Assembly: GCA_951799405.1 (NCBI GenBank)
Contig: OX637340.1
Span: forward strand, 124,001-188,000
Length of the DNA stretch: 64,000 bases
Source: Agapetus fuscipes
Taxonomy: Eukaryota; Arthropoda; Insecta; Trichoptera; Glossosomatidae
Reading direction: 5' to 3'
How positions within the stretch are numbered: position 1 is the stretch's first letter; the number at the start of each line of letters is the position of its first letter. Made by a program: the position numbers and the translations under genes. The notes beneath the pieces are model-generated. The model saw only the letters and a program-made list of their open reading frames with translations. It did no database searches and was not told the DNA's origin. Below, one piece after another: positions 21,537-31,099 of this stretch.

Positions 21537-24500
21537 CACTTCTCATCCAGCTGCCGTGGCGTGCGGACATGTCCAACGCTGCTCCGTGTTTTTTATTAAT
21601 TTAAATTACTTAAAGGCATTACTTTGCGATTGAAGTACCTTAATTTGTTCCGCGTGTTTAGTGTCCGTGTTATAAAACAAGAGAATTTTAATTAATTCAT
21701 TGTTTTTGTTGTATTTACGCGTTTTTTTTCCTTCAGAAATAACCACGTGGTGTGGACACGTGGTTATCTAATTTGTAAAATCTATTTTTTTCTCGCTTCT
21801 CTCGTGTTTAACGTTAATTTTAATATCTATGTTGTTTCGCGTTTTAGTTTTAACCTTTATAACAAGAGAATTTGTATTAATTCATTGTTTTTTGTTGTTT
21901 TTTAGGCTTTTTTCTTCATTGGAAATAGCCACGTGGTAACCTAACCTCAATATTCGTTAAGTATTGTGCGTCATTTATTTTTGCTGCTTATTTAAATTCA
22001 GTAGTATTATTTTATTTCTTTTTCGTTCTCTTTTTAACTTCATTATTGATTTCATGTCTCGTGGCCCTTTTTTACTTTTTTGACCACGTGTTTTATTTCA
22101 CCTGGCTGACAACCAGGATATTTTTAGTTGTGTGCAAACTTGCGTCAGTATGGCATTAGTTCACTGTGCTGTGATGTGGGCTCCTGTGGGCAAACGATGA
22201 GATAGTCATGCGAAGGCGCACTAGGGCTGACAATCCTAGTCGCCATGCTGTTGGAGGAGTGTCAGATGGCCCCTGCAGGGTTGCCAAAAGCTTTACCAGG
22301 TACAGTGGGAAACCACAGTGGCCTGGTAAGAGCAGACGTAAGAAAGGAGATGAATGGAATATTGCTACTTTGAATGTAAGAGGTATGAAAAATAAGGAAG
22401 AAGAACTATTGAAAGAGATGAATGAGAGAAAAATTAAAATTTTATGTGTGACCGAAACTAAAATGAAAGGTGAAGGAGAGAAAGTTCTGAGTAATGGAAA
22501 TTTGTTCATTTACTCAGGTGTGAAAGATGGATGTCCTAGACAGGGTGTTGGTGTGATTGTTAGTGAATGTGTGAAGAGCTATATCAGGAATTATGAATGG
22601 ATCTCCCCTAGGATTCTCCTAGTAAGGATCAAGTACGACAGAACGAATTTTCTACTGATAGCATGCTATGCGCCAGTAGATTCAGAATGTATGGAGATTA
22701 AAAATGAATTCTGGGATATGCTTGACGATAAAATCAGAATGAAAGACAAAGAAGAAAAGGTGATTCTGCTTGGTGACATGAACGGATGGGTGGGTAGAAG
22801 AAAGGAAGAGTATGAAAGGGTAATAGGACCAAACGGAAGGGGTGTCATCAATGGCAGTGGGAGACGGCTTGTTGACATGTGTGTGGAGCATGGGATGTTT
22901 GTATCAAATACTTGGTATAAGCATAAAGACGTGCACACATACACGTGGTATGGGCCAAATACTCGCACAGTCATTGACTACATATGTATGGAAGAATGTA
23001 TGAGAGGTGCCATAAGAGATGTCAGAGTCTACCAAGGTATATCCGTGGGCTCAGACCATCATCTCTTGTGTGCAAAAGTAATGATAGGCGAAGTAAAAGA
23101 TAGGAAAAGAACGAAAGTGATTAAGATGAAAAGAGTGAAAGTGGAAAAATTAGATGATGAAAATGTCAGGAATGATTTTGAAGCTGAAGTAAGCCAGATT
23201 TTGAAATCGGATGAATGTAAGGAACTTGTGAAGAATGCATGTGTAGAAAAAATGTGGAAAACATTTAAAACATGTTTGGTTGAAAGCGCAAAGAAAGTAT
23301 GCGGTGAAGTTACGATTGGGCATAAAAAAGGCAATGAATGGTGGAATGATCAGGTTAAACAAGCAGTGAAAGAGAAGAAAGAGAGCTATTTAAAATGGAT
23401 TAATGACAGAAAGAATAAAGTGTTAGAGACTGAATACAAGGCGAAAAAATGGCTAGCGAAGAATGAAGTTCAAATGAGTAAGAGAAGAATGGAAGAAAAA
23501 TTGAGTGAAAGAGCACAGAATGACTTCTCTGACAATAAAAAGATGTTCTGGAGCTGGGTGAGACAAAACAACGACAGTTGTAGGTCCACAACTCCGGGAA
23601 TCAAAAATGTCAGCGGAGACATTCTGTGGAATAAAGACGATGTAAAAAAGAGATGGAAAGAATATTTTAACGAGGTTTTTGGTGAAGAAGAATGTGATTT
23701 AACTGTGAAAGGAGATTATGATGAGGGTAATGTTTTGAAAATATCGAAAGATGAAGTAAGAAAGGTCATAAAGGAATTAAAGAATGGGAAAGCTGCAAGT
23801 GTGGATGGTGTGAGACCTGAGATGATGAAAGCGGGGGGAGAATGTGTGATTGAATGGATGAAAGAGCTTTGCGAATTGTGTGTTAGTGTCAAGGAGGTTC
23901 CATCGGACTGGAGAGAGGCGGTCATTGTGCCAATTTACAAAGGTAAAGGTGACAAAAAAGACTGCCGTAACTTCAGACCGATTAGCCTTCTTAGTGTGCC
24001 AGGTAAAGTGCTATGCAAGATTCTTATCCATAGGGTAAGATTATCCACCCAGGAGAAGGTCTCAGATATACAATCTGGCTTTATGCCGGAAAGAGGTTGC
24101 GTAGACCAGATATTCGCGCTTCGACAGATAGTCGAAAAACAGCTAGCCGTAAATAAAAAGGTCTACGCGGCTTTCGTAGATCTTGAGAAAGCCTTCGACT
24201 CGGTGGATAGAAGTATGATGTGGTGTGTGCTTGAGAGGTATGGTGTGAACAAAGCACTTCTGAACGCGATACGCGCCATCTATCTTAATAGCAGGGCGTG
24301 TGTCAGGGTGGATGGAGAATACAGCGAGTATTTTAATGTGTACAAGGGTGTGAGACAGGGTTGCATAATGAGCCCATGGTTATTCAATATAATCATGGAT
24401 CATTGTGTTAAACAAGCGAATCTGGAAGGGCATGGCATACAGATTGGAGAGAGAAAAGTCGGAGTTCTGCTTTATGCTGATGACGCAGTATTAATTGCTG

Positions 24501-25330
24501 ATTCAGCAGCGGAACTTCAGGCAATGCTCTCTAGTCTGAACCATGCTCTGTGTGTGAACAAGTTGAAAATTAATGCAAGTAAGACGAAAGTACTGATTTT
24601 TGACAGAATGGATGAAAATGAAGAATGCACGCTCATGTTGAATGGTACGAAAGTTGAAATTGTGGATGAATTTAGATACTTGGGAAGTATGTTTGAGAAG
24701 AATGGAAAGATGACAAGAGAACTTGAGAATAGGATGTGTAAGGGCAAGCAAGTGGTCGGTGCAATAGGAAGAATAGCAAAGAACAAGCGATTGACGATGG
24801 ATCTGAGAATGGCGGTACACAATGGCATATTGTTACCGACTTTGATGTATGGAAGTGAAGCATGGACAGTGAATGATAGCGAAATGAGTAAAGTATGTAC
24901 GGTGGAAATGAAGCATTTGAGAAGCATGACAGGAAAAACTCTGAGGGATAGAGTTAGGAATGAATGGGTAAAAAAGGAATGTAATTTGAAAGAGGATGTG
25001 AAAGTTAAGGTACAAAAGAATGTGATGAGATGGTTTGGGCATGTGGAAAGAATGAACGATGATAGACTGACAAAGTATGTATACAAAGAAAGTGTGAAAG
25101 GAAAAAGAGGGAAGGGACGACCGAGAAAAGTATGGAGTGATCAGATTGAGGAGATTGTGAAAGAATGGGATATACAAAGTGAGCGTAAAAGAAGAAAATG
25201 CATGAAAAAGGTGATGGATATGAATGAATTGAAAGAGGTATGTAAGGATAGGAAAAGATGGAGGCAACTCTGCAGAGGCTCTGGCCACCCCTAGCGGAAT
25301 GGCGACAGAGTTACAGTTACAGTTACAGTT
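21537..25330 (+). mobile_element. full-length RTE LINE (RTE-A) with TSD
   Basis: About 3.8 kb: a 5' UTR (21537-22207), one intact ORF, and a short 3' end in TTACAG repeats. ACTGTGT at 21530-21536 and 25331-25337 is the apparent target duplication, and removing the element rejoins a PLE sequence known from 13155-13204. The full length and intact ORF suggest a young insertion. Confidence 0.88.
22208..25294 (+). CDS. RTE-type LINE endonuclease/reverse transcriptase
   Basis: A 1028-residue single-ORF polyprotein. Residues about 50-290 form an APE-type endonuclease: NIATLNVRG, TETK (Glu83), LLGDMNGW (Asp190, Asn192), TYTWYGP, VIDYI and the terminal GSDHH (Asp283, His284). Residues about 510-800 form the reverse transcriptase: VIVPIYKGKGD, NFRPISLL, QSGFMPERG, AAFVDLEKAFD, GVRQGCIMSP and the catalytic YADD (756-759). 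The C-terminal part has SEAWTVND, WFGHVERMNDDRLTK, GRGRPRK-like and VCKDRKRW motifs typical of the RTE clade. It has no gag-like ORF1, no RNase H and no stops or frameshifts. The ATG at 22208 is the first in a frame that leaves a short basic leader before the endonuclease; a downstream start is possible. The enzyme nicks target DNA and primes reverse transcription there. Confidence 0.93.
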   Translation: MRRRTRADNPSRHAVGGVSDGPCRVAKSFTRYSGKPQWPGKSRRKKGDEWNIATLNVRGMKNKEEELLKEMNERKIKILCVTETKMKGEGEKVLSNGNLFIYSGVKDGCPRQGVGVIVSECVKSYIRNYEWISPRILLVRIKYDRTNFLLIACYAPVDSECMEIKNEFWDMLDDKIRMKDKEEKVILLGDMNGWVGRRKEEYERVIGPNGRGVINGSGRRLVDMCVEHGMFVSNTWYKHKDVHTYTWYGPNTRTVIDYICMEECMRGAIRDVRVYQGISVGSDHHLLCAKVMIGEVKDRKRTKVIKMKRVKVEKLDDENVRNDFEAEVSQILKSDECKELVKNACVEKMWKTFKTCLVESAKKVCGEVTIGHKKGNEWWNDQVKQAVKEKKESYLKWINDRKNKVLETEYKAKKWLAKNEVQMSKRRMEEKLSERAQNDFSDNKKMFWSWVRQNNDSCRSTTPGIKNVSGDILWNKDDVKKRWKEYFNEVFGEEECDLTVKGDYDEGNVLKISKDEVRKVIKELKNGKAASVDGVRPEMMKAGGECVIEWMKELCELCVSVKEVPSDWREAVIVPIYKGKGDKKDCRNFRPISLLSVPGKVLCKILIHRVRLSTQEKVSDIQSGFMPERGCVDQIFALRQIVEKQLAVNKKVYAAFVDLEKAFDSVDRSMMWCVLERYGVNKALLNAIRAIYLNSRACVRVDGEYSEYFNVYKGVRQGCIMSPWLFNIIMDHCVKQANLEGHGIQIGERKVGVLLYADDAVLIADSAAELQAMLSSLNHALCVNKLKINASKTKVLIFDRMDENEECTLMLNGTKVEIVDEFRYLGSMFEKNGKMTRELENRMCKGKQVVGAIGRIAKNKRLTMDLRMAVHNGILLPTLMYGSEAWTVNDSEMSKVCTVEMKHLRSMTGKTLRDRVRNEWVKKECNLKEDVKVKVQKNVMRWFGHVERMNDDRLTKYVYKESVKGKRGKGRPRKVWSDQIEEIVKEWDIQSERKRRKCMKKVMDMNELKEVCKDRKRWRQLCRGSGHP

Positions 25331-25435
25331 ACTGTGTAAATTCATTTTAAAACATTGATTCTTTTTCAATAAAAAAATAAAAAATAAAAGAAATTCAAAA
25401 CTTTGTTTTATTCCACTTTTATTGTTTTTGAGTAA

Positions 25436-25475
25436 GTTACAAATATTTTCGGAATTACTTCCATCTTCGGGTAAC
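25436..25475 (-). ncRNA. hammerhead ribozyme motif, PLE type (C)
   Basis: Minus strand: stem I GTTAC/GTAAC, core CCGAAGA (25464-25470), stem II GGAA/TTCC with loop GTAA, GAA, palindromic helix III AATATT, cleavage nucleotide U. It shares the U4C core change with motif B, so the change is family-wide here rather than random decay. Confidence 0.6.
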
Positions 25476-25503
25476 TAACAATTACTAAATTTAAACTTAA
25501 AAA

Positions 25504-25848
25504 TTAAGACAGTGGAGTGGGATCTATTGGTGGTAGTGGTAAAGAAAGGGGTAGAAAGGTAGATGTGTGGGAGGGAGATGGTGATTTTTGGGGCGGAGCT
25601 AATATTGATAGGAGAGGAGATGTAATGGTAGGAGAACTTTTATTTTTGTGTTTGTTAATTTCTAGTATATCCATTTTTTTTCCTTTTTGGCAGCTATGTA
25701 TTAACTCTAAATTGTCTATATTAAAAGTATGTCCTTCTTCTCTTGCGTGTTCGCCTATTTCCGAGTGAATCAATACATTTTTTATTGCTTTTTTATGTTC
25801 CATAAATCTTTCAGATATTTTTCTACCTGATTGGCCAATGTAGAACAT
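25504..25848 (-). pseudogene. Penelope-like GIY-YIG endonuclease domain
   Basis: The frame continues upstream of 25848 with a segment reading GVYKIKCNNCDMFYIGQSGR, followed by SERFMEHKKAI and SEIGEHAREEGHTF, then a Lys-rich and Pro/Ser-rich tail that ends 29 nt before the hammerhead core. It is close to the copy at 13335-13862, with an internal deletion near ILEINKH. The upstream RT frame (25990-26448) is out of frame with it, and I see a stop and frame change near 25980, so the copy is not functional. Confidence 0.82.
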
Positions 25849-25989
25849 ATCGCAATTATTACACTTTATTTTATAAACTCCACTGTTTTCTTTTTGCGTC
25901 AGCTTTGATTTGTTGTTAAGAATATACTTTTTGATATTAGAGTTAGTATAAAATGCTGCTTTAAAGTTGTCTTCTTTACATACCTATCT

Positions 25990-26448
25990 TTAAAAGGTCT
26001 GTTGTAAGCTTCCCTGTGTATAAAATTCTTTTCCATGGTTTATTGTCTTCACCGTTTTCAGGCACTTTATTAAAGATATATATTTTTGAATGGTTAATGT
26101 TTTTTTCTTTTTTCTAATAATGTTTTTAATTGTATTTTGGTTGTAGCCGTTGTTTATTGCAATTTTGAATATAGTGTTTTCTTCGATAGTGTAGTTTTGT
26201 GAAGTAAGAGGAATGGATAATAATCTGTGAATCATTGAGTTGAATGCCACCATTTTGTGTGGAATGGGATAATTTGACTGTGCATGTATGATGGTGTCTG
26301 TGTATGTGTCTTTTCTATAAATTTGAAAAATTAATTTATTGTCTTCTATTGTTGTGGTTATTACTTGCATAAATATCACTCTGGTGCGAAATGAAAATCT
26401 ATAACTAAGAGTACTTAGTACATTGAAAAGATTTAAGCTAAATTCCAA
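25990..26448 (-). pseudogene. Penelope-like reverse transcriptase, C-terminal part
   Basis: About 150 codons from the region after the RT catalytic core. Motifs of the Penelope RT thumb/linker are visible in order: LIFQIYRKDTYTDTIIHAQS, then NYPIPHKMVAFNSMIHRLL, then IPLTSQNYTIEENTIFKIA and NGYNQ. The palm motifs with the catalytic aspartates are missing, so the element is 5'-truncated at about 26450. The frame ends at a stop just before the endonuclease linker. Confidence 0.78.
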
Positions 26449-26460
26449 CCAACCATTTTG

Positions 26461-28115
26461 TCACAGCGTTCGATGCCAATGACTGCTCCGCTCACCCTAC
26501 AAAGACTGCTACAAGCTGTGATACGGAGTAAGTTGAGTTCCCTGGCGTCTCGCTGCGTTATTAAGGGATTATTATAACCTATCGACCCTGGTATCGGGAG
26601 ACTTCAACACCACCAAACACGAGAATTTACTCAAATTACCTTAGCAACGGGTTTGCGCCGCCAAAGTGCCCGATTCCATATCAAATTGTACATGTACGAG
26701 TACTGACACCTAAATACAAGGATATATTCTGATAGGATATATTCTAATAATGGGATTCTTAGATTAATATTCGTATCCATTAATGATGCTTCGAGAATTA
26801 TTTTTGCTTAGAGTGTGATTACGAACATTGATTGTGATTCAGGTCAAAAACGTTCCAAACAGCCATTAAAAGGAGCAAGCTGGTAATCAGCTTCAGAGAC
26901 AAGGTTTCCAACCAAATGGTCCACCGATGTTGCACAACGACCCAAAAACGATCGTTCAATGGCGATATATTATTATCAATGGTCTTAAATCTCTTTTTTA
27001 TCATATGGGTGTGAGATTTAAATATAAGAGGCAACTCGATGATCAGATTGGAGGCATTCGAAATGGGGCTCTATTGGCGAACGCTTAAAATTCCCTGGAC
27101 AGACTAATAAGCAATAGAGGAAAGGTAAAGTTGACAAGGAGCCGAGGTTAAATATAAAAGTCTCATACTGCGAGAGGAAAAATGTTACTTTCTTCATATT
27201 ATATTGATGAAGACAAGTGAGGGACGACCAGAGGAAACAATCTCAGCTAGAGATTGTAAGAGAGTGGACCGGCAACCAAAGTGTGGAGGAGCTGTTCCGA
27301 AGGGCGCAAGACAGGGACATGTTCACCGAGGTGGTCGCCAAAGTTGGGGCACATCAAGAAAAAGAAGAAATCGGTAGAGACAATTTTTCCGATCTTCCAG
27401 CCGAAGATCACATGATATGCTGTTTAACTGAATACAAAATTTAAATGGCTACAAGTACGTTTTTTTACCGACCATAAGGTCACATAGTAGCACCTACAAT
27501 GTGACAGAATTACGATCCATGCACGGTTGGTTTCCTATACATAGTAATTCGGGTAGAATTTGTTCCGATAAGGTTTTGCCGGCGCACTAGCCCGGGGCGA
27601 AATTCAGCCACTATGTGAAGGATCGCTACCAATGATATCCAAATACAAACACAATTTCATATTTATTGAAAAACTTAGTTAAAGGAAAATAAAATGAGTA
27701 TTTACAACTGTAAATACTCATTTTAAAAGAAAATTAAATGCTTGAACGTTTGTAATGGACACGGCATAAATTCCACATACATTAAAAAACGTGACGTCCC
27801 ACGGTATGGTAGCTAGGGAAAAGAAAAATAAAATTTGGTTATTGGTTGCTAGGCCCTGTTACGTTCACTGATCGAGAAAAAATATTGTGTTGGAATTTTG
27901 TGCCGATTGCTATATTTAAATGATTCATTCTCATTAAAACTTATTTTGAAATGGAAACTTGAAAACATAGCCGACACATTTTTATTTTTTACCGGTGAAG
28001 ATTGAACATTGGCATAAATGCGCTAAGCTTTAGTTCAGACGACTTTGAAAGAAGTACATATACAGAAAATGTAAAAATGGACTATACTCGCATCTTAGAA
28101 TATACGAGTAGGTTG
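26461..28115. other. stretch with only LINE scraps
   Basis: No clear gene. A 75-codon frame at 27217-27444 ends in residues like EELFRRAQDRDMF, which resemble the C-terminal tail of some LINE ORFs. An unrecognised minus-strand frame lies at 26819-27034. Confidence 0.35.
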
Positions 28116-28119
28116 TTAT

Positions 28120-28573
28120 TGTTACGTTTTTCCTGGGTTCTTTTAATTAAAACACAAGTTTAACACAAGTTAGCCATACAGTTTATTTACACAGACTTTC
28201 TTACAATAGATTTATTTTTAACAGACTTATTCTAACAGATTTATTTTAACACACTTATTTATTTCGTACAGATTACATTTATTTTACACCTTATTGGTCG
28301 CCCTGGCAACTAGATACTCCTCTGTGTGAGTGCTTCGAAGACTGACCCGCTTCAGCCCATTGTCGCCCTTCTTATAGCGGAACCTAGGGGCCATTCCAGC
28401 CTGCCCTAGAAACTTCCACTACCACAGTTGTATAGACGATTCTGGACATATTTATTTCATGAAGAGTCCATTTCCTACCTACATACACACCTTACAATTA
28501 CAATCGTCTGGGCCAGAACATTCTCTCAAAACACACGTACACCAATAAACATCTACCAGTGTATTTCGTTACA
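28120..28573 (-). repeat. 3' LTR of the DEK element
   Basis: 454 bp, TGTAAC...GTTACA-type termini in element orientation. The stop codon of the ORF directly abuts it. Its sequence is unlike the 516-bp LTR of the gypsy element at 51966-59719. Confidence 0.92.
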
Positions 28574-30274
28574 TTATCCCCCCCTTAGACTGTTCCGCCC
28601 CGGAACAGTCTTTTCTTTAAGAAGGTACGGGCAGTTTGACCCACAGTTGCATCCAGTGGTCAGGAAAAATGACGTTCCACGGAATTTTCCCCTTAGGGTT
28701 TTGCCCGTCATTGCTGGCTGGTGTGGGGGGGGGTGCTTTCCTCTTGGCGGCCGGCATGGGCGCCTTTCCTTGGCTGGGGGCACCGCTTTGCGTCCCCGGG
28801 CGGCCACCGCTCCTAGGCCCCGCTTGCTCGCCGGCGTCAAAGGATCAGAATCCTTGGTCGTCGGAGCCGCTCTCCTGCTCGGAAGCGAAGTTCTCACTCT
28901 CGCTCTCGTCCTCTGACTCGCTGAGTTGCTTCCTGCCGCGCCATGCTTGGGTCGTCGCTTCTGCTTGCTCTGCTTGGCTGAGCCCCTGCGGGCGGGGGCG
29001 CGGCGCCTGCGGGAGGGAGCGCCCCCCTCCCCCACTGACGGGTCAAAGTCAGAGTCCGCCTCCTGTCCGGAGCCACTCGGGTTGTACGAGCCATCTGAAT
29101 CCCCTAATTCATCCCTGCTGACTTTGGGTCCCCGCACTTTGGTTTCCGGATCTCTTTCATACTCCTCGTTAGAGTAACCTCTCTTGACAATAGCAGCAGC
29201 GGACCTTCTGGGCCTGCCTCCCGTGGCCTCGCCGCGGTCAGTCACCGGCCTCTCCTTCATCAGCCCCCTGGCGTGCGAGGAGACCTGCTTTGGCAGCAGC
29301 AGGAAGCCCATTACCCTGCTGACCAGCTCCGTGGGCGCGCCCCTCTTGTCCAAGCCCAGCTTCTCGCACAGCGTCCGCAGCTGCTTGGGCTCCAGCTTCT
29401 GCACCTCCTCCAGCTTGGCCTTGTGCTCAGGCGTGTCCTTCTCAAACTCGTAGCCCTTGAACTTCTTTTTGTTGCGCTTGATGAGGTTCGTGCGGCACAA
29501 TTGATTGTACCGGAACTTGAGGTCCTCCATCTTGAACCTGGAGATGGCCACCTCCACGTCGGGGATGTGGTCGATGGGGATGCCCCGGCCCGCGGGCACG
29601 GGCACCGGCGGCTCCACGGCCTTCTTCTTCTTGGGAGCCTCCTCCACGGCCTCCTCCGCCTTCTTCTTGGGCGCGGGCTTCTTCTTCACACTGTTGGCCT
29701 TCTTGGCCTTGCCCTTCTTGTCCTTGGCGTCCTCCTCCTTGGCGTCCGTCTCCTCCTTCGCATCCTTGTCAGCCTTCACCTCGGCCGAGTCACTCTTGCC
29801 GTTTTCAGCCGACTTGACATCATCTTTGTCATCTTTGCTGTCAGCTGCGTCCTCAGCCTTGAGCTGGCCGTTGTTTTTGGCCTTCAGGTCTCCCTTCCCC
29901 AGTTTCTGAGACGACTCATCCTCAGTTGACATATCGGCCTTTTTGTCATCCTGATTATCACTTAATTTTACACTATCAGTGTCCTCCGACATTTTTAAGG
30001 CTAGGTTTTTAGCCCTCTCCTCCTTCCAACCAGCTAGGTCTTCCCTCAAGCTCTTGAAGTTGGCAGCCATCTTTGTTTTAAACTCTTCCACGGCTCGCTC
30101 GCGGTCCCCTCCAGACGCCATGACAAAATATGCCGGGTCTTCGCCTGCCTGTTCCAAGGCCTCTATGAGGCGTGCTTGTAAGGCTGCCTTTCCTCCTGAG
30201 GTCTCCAGGTCCCTCTCCAGAAGCTCATTCTTAAGCTCATAGGCTTTGAGGTCCTTGATGTTCACCTTAGCCAT
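28574..30274 (-). CDS. SAP/gag-DEK fusion protein encoded by an LTR retrotransposon
   Basis: A 566-residue intronless ORF. Residues 1-58 (MAKVNIKDLKAYELKNELL onward) are almost identical to the gag start of the gypsy polyprotein at 53702 and contain a SAP DNA-binding motif. From about residue 95-115 the sequence becomes an acidic/Lys-rich segment. Residues about 229-329 match the DNA-binding pseudo-SAP/SAP core of DEK, a chromatin protein: GYEFEKDTPEHKAKLEE and LRTLCEKLGLDKRGAPTELV, ending FLLLPK, are characteristic. A basic Ser/Arg-rich region follows. The C-terminal DEK_C domain is absent. Residues about 534-566 (FFLTTGC to KTVPGRNSL) again match the gypsy C-terminus, but two zinc ligands of its CCCH finger are changed (Thr534, Leu552). 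A frameshift within the captured part is likely near 28930. The central part is very GC-rich. Expression would be from the LTR. Confidence 0.9.
   Translation of the reverse strand: MAKVNIKDLKAYELKNELLERDLETSGGKAALQARLIEALEQAGEDPAYFVMASGGDRERAVEEFKTKMAANFKSLREDLAGWKEERAKNLALKMSEDTDSVKLSDNQDDKKADMSTEDESSQKLGKGDLKAKNNGQLKAEDAADSKDDKDDVKSAENGKSDSAEVKADKDAKEETDAKEEDAKDKKGKAKKANSVKKKPAPKKKAEEAVEEAPKKKKAVEPPVPVPAGRGIPIDHIPDVEVAISRFKMEDLKFRYNQLCRTNLIKRNKKKFKGYEFEKDTPEHKAKLEEVQKLEPKQLRTLCEKLGLDKRGAPTELVSRVMGFLLLPKQVSSHARGLMKERPVTDRGEATGGRPRRSAAAIVKRGYSNEEYERDPETKVRGPKVSRDELGDSDGSYNPSGSGQEADSDFDPSVGEGGAPSRRRRAPARRGSAKQSKQKRRPKHGAAGSNSASQRTRARVRTSLPSRRAAPTTKDSDPLTPASKRGLGAVAARGRKAVPPAKERRPCRPPRGKHPPPHQPAMTGKTLRGKFRGTSFFLTTGCNCGSNCPYLLKEKTVPGRNSLRGG
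28588..28610 (-). repeat. 10-bp hairpin before the polypurine tract
   Basis: GACTGTTCCG and CGGAACAGTC pair perfectly around a 3-nt loop, inside the codons of the shared C-terminal peptide. The gypsy element has the same hairpin with one mismatch at 59167-59189. Confidence 0.75.
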
Positions 30275-30645
30275 TTTTTATTTTAACAAAAATTTAAATT
30301 TACTTCAAAATAATTTACTTCAAAACAAATTATTTTACAAAAAAATATATTTTTAAATTTCAAATAATGATATTAGATAATGATTATTTACTTTGCTTCG
30401 CCAGATCGGCTAATGAGTATTTACTAACACTATCACAATATTATTAACACGTTATTTATGTACACTTCAATCAAATTTTTAGCGGGTAACCACACGATCG
30501 TTTTTAATTCAAGTTTAACCAGTTTTATTTAAAACTTTTTTTTTTTTATTCATCAGTTTTTATTATGTTGTCCACATATATTTTTCAAAAGTCTCAAGCA
30601 CAGTTTTTACTTGGTACTTGGTTTTAAACTTCACACCGACACCAT
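30275..30645 (-). promoter_or_regulatory. leader of the DEK element with PBS-like site
   Basis: Non-coding A/T-rich leader between LTR and ORF. Next to the LTR (minus strand, about 30629-30644) is TGGTGTCGGTGTGAAG, in the position of the tRNA primer-binding site and resembling the TGGCGTCAGGTGCGG of the gypsy element. The primer tRNA is not identified. Confidence 0.65.
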
Positions 30646-31099
30646 TGTTACGTTTTTCCTGGGTTCTTTTAATTAAAACACAAGTTTAACACAAGTTAGC
30701 CATACAGTTTATTTACACAGACTTTCTTACAATAGATTTATTTTTAACAGACTTATTCTAACAGATTTATTTTAACACACTTATTTATTTCGTACAGATT
30801 ACATTTATTTTACACCTTATTGGTCGCCCTGGCAACTAGATACTCCTCTGTGTGAGTGCTTCGAAGACTGACCCGCTTCAGCCCATTGTCGCCCTTCTTA
30901 TAGCGGAACCTAGGGGCCATTCCAGCCTGCCCTAGAAACTTCCACTACCACAGTTGTATAGACGATTCTGGACATATTTATTTCATGAAGAGTCCATTTC
31001 CTACCTACATACACACCTTACAATTACAATCGTCTGGGCCAGAACATTCTCTCAAAACACACGTACACCAATAAACATCTACCAGTGTATTTCGTTACA
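30646..31099 (-). repeat. 5' LTR of the DEK element
   Basis: 454 bp, apparently identical to 28120-28573 by eye. It should supply the promoter for the fusion ORF. Confidence 0.92.

Larger units (their letters stand above)
25331..26460 (-). mobile_element. PLE copy (family B), 5'-truncated, interrupted by RTE-A
   Basis: Read on the minus strand it carries the end of the RT, the GIY-YIG endonuclease, a hammerhead motif and the A/T-rich terminus, which continues at 21505-21536 beyond the RTE insertion. It is a sister of 13155-14025. Confidence 0.82.

Noticed and set aside
22156..25369. minus-strand frames opposite the RTE ORF
   Set aside because: Antisense shadows of a purine-rich coding strand, low-complexity Ser/Phe/Leu peptides.
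28428..29929. plus-strand reading frames across the DEK element
   Set aside because: They are GC-rich antisense shadows of the minus-strand fusion ORF and carry no domain motif.
28574..30274. resident host DEK gene that merely lies between repeats
   Set aside because: gag-derived N-terminus, polypurine-overlapping stop touching the LTR, PBS next to the other LTR and target duplication all show the ORF is internal to the element.
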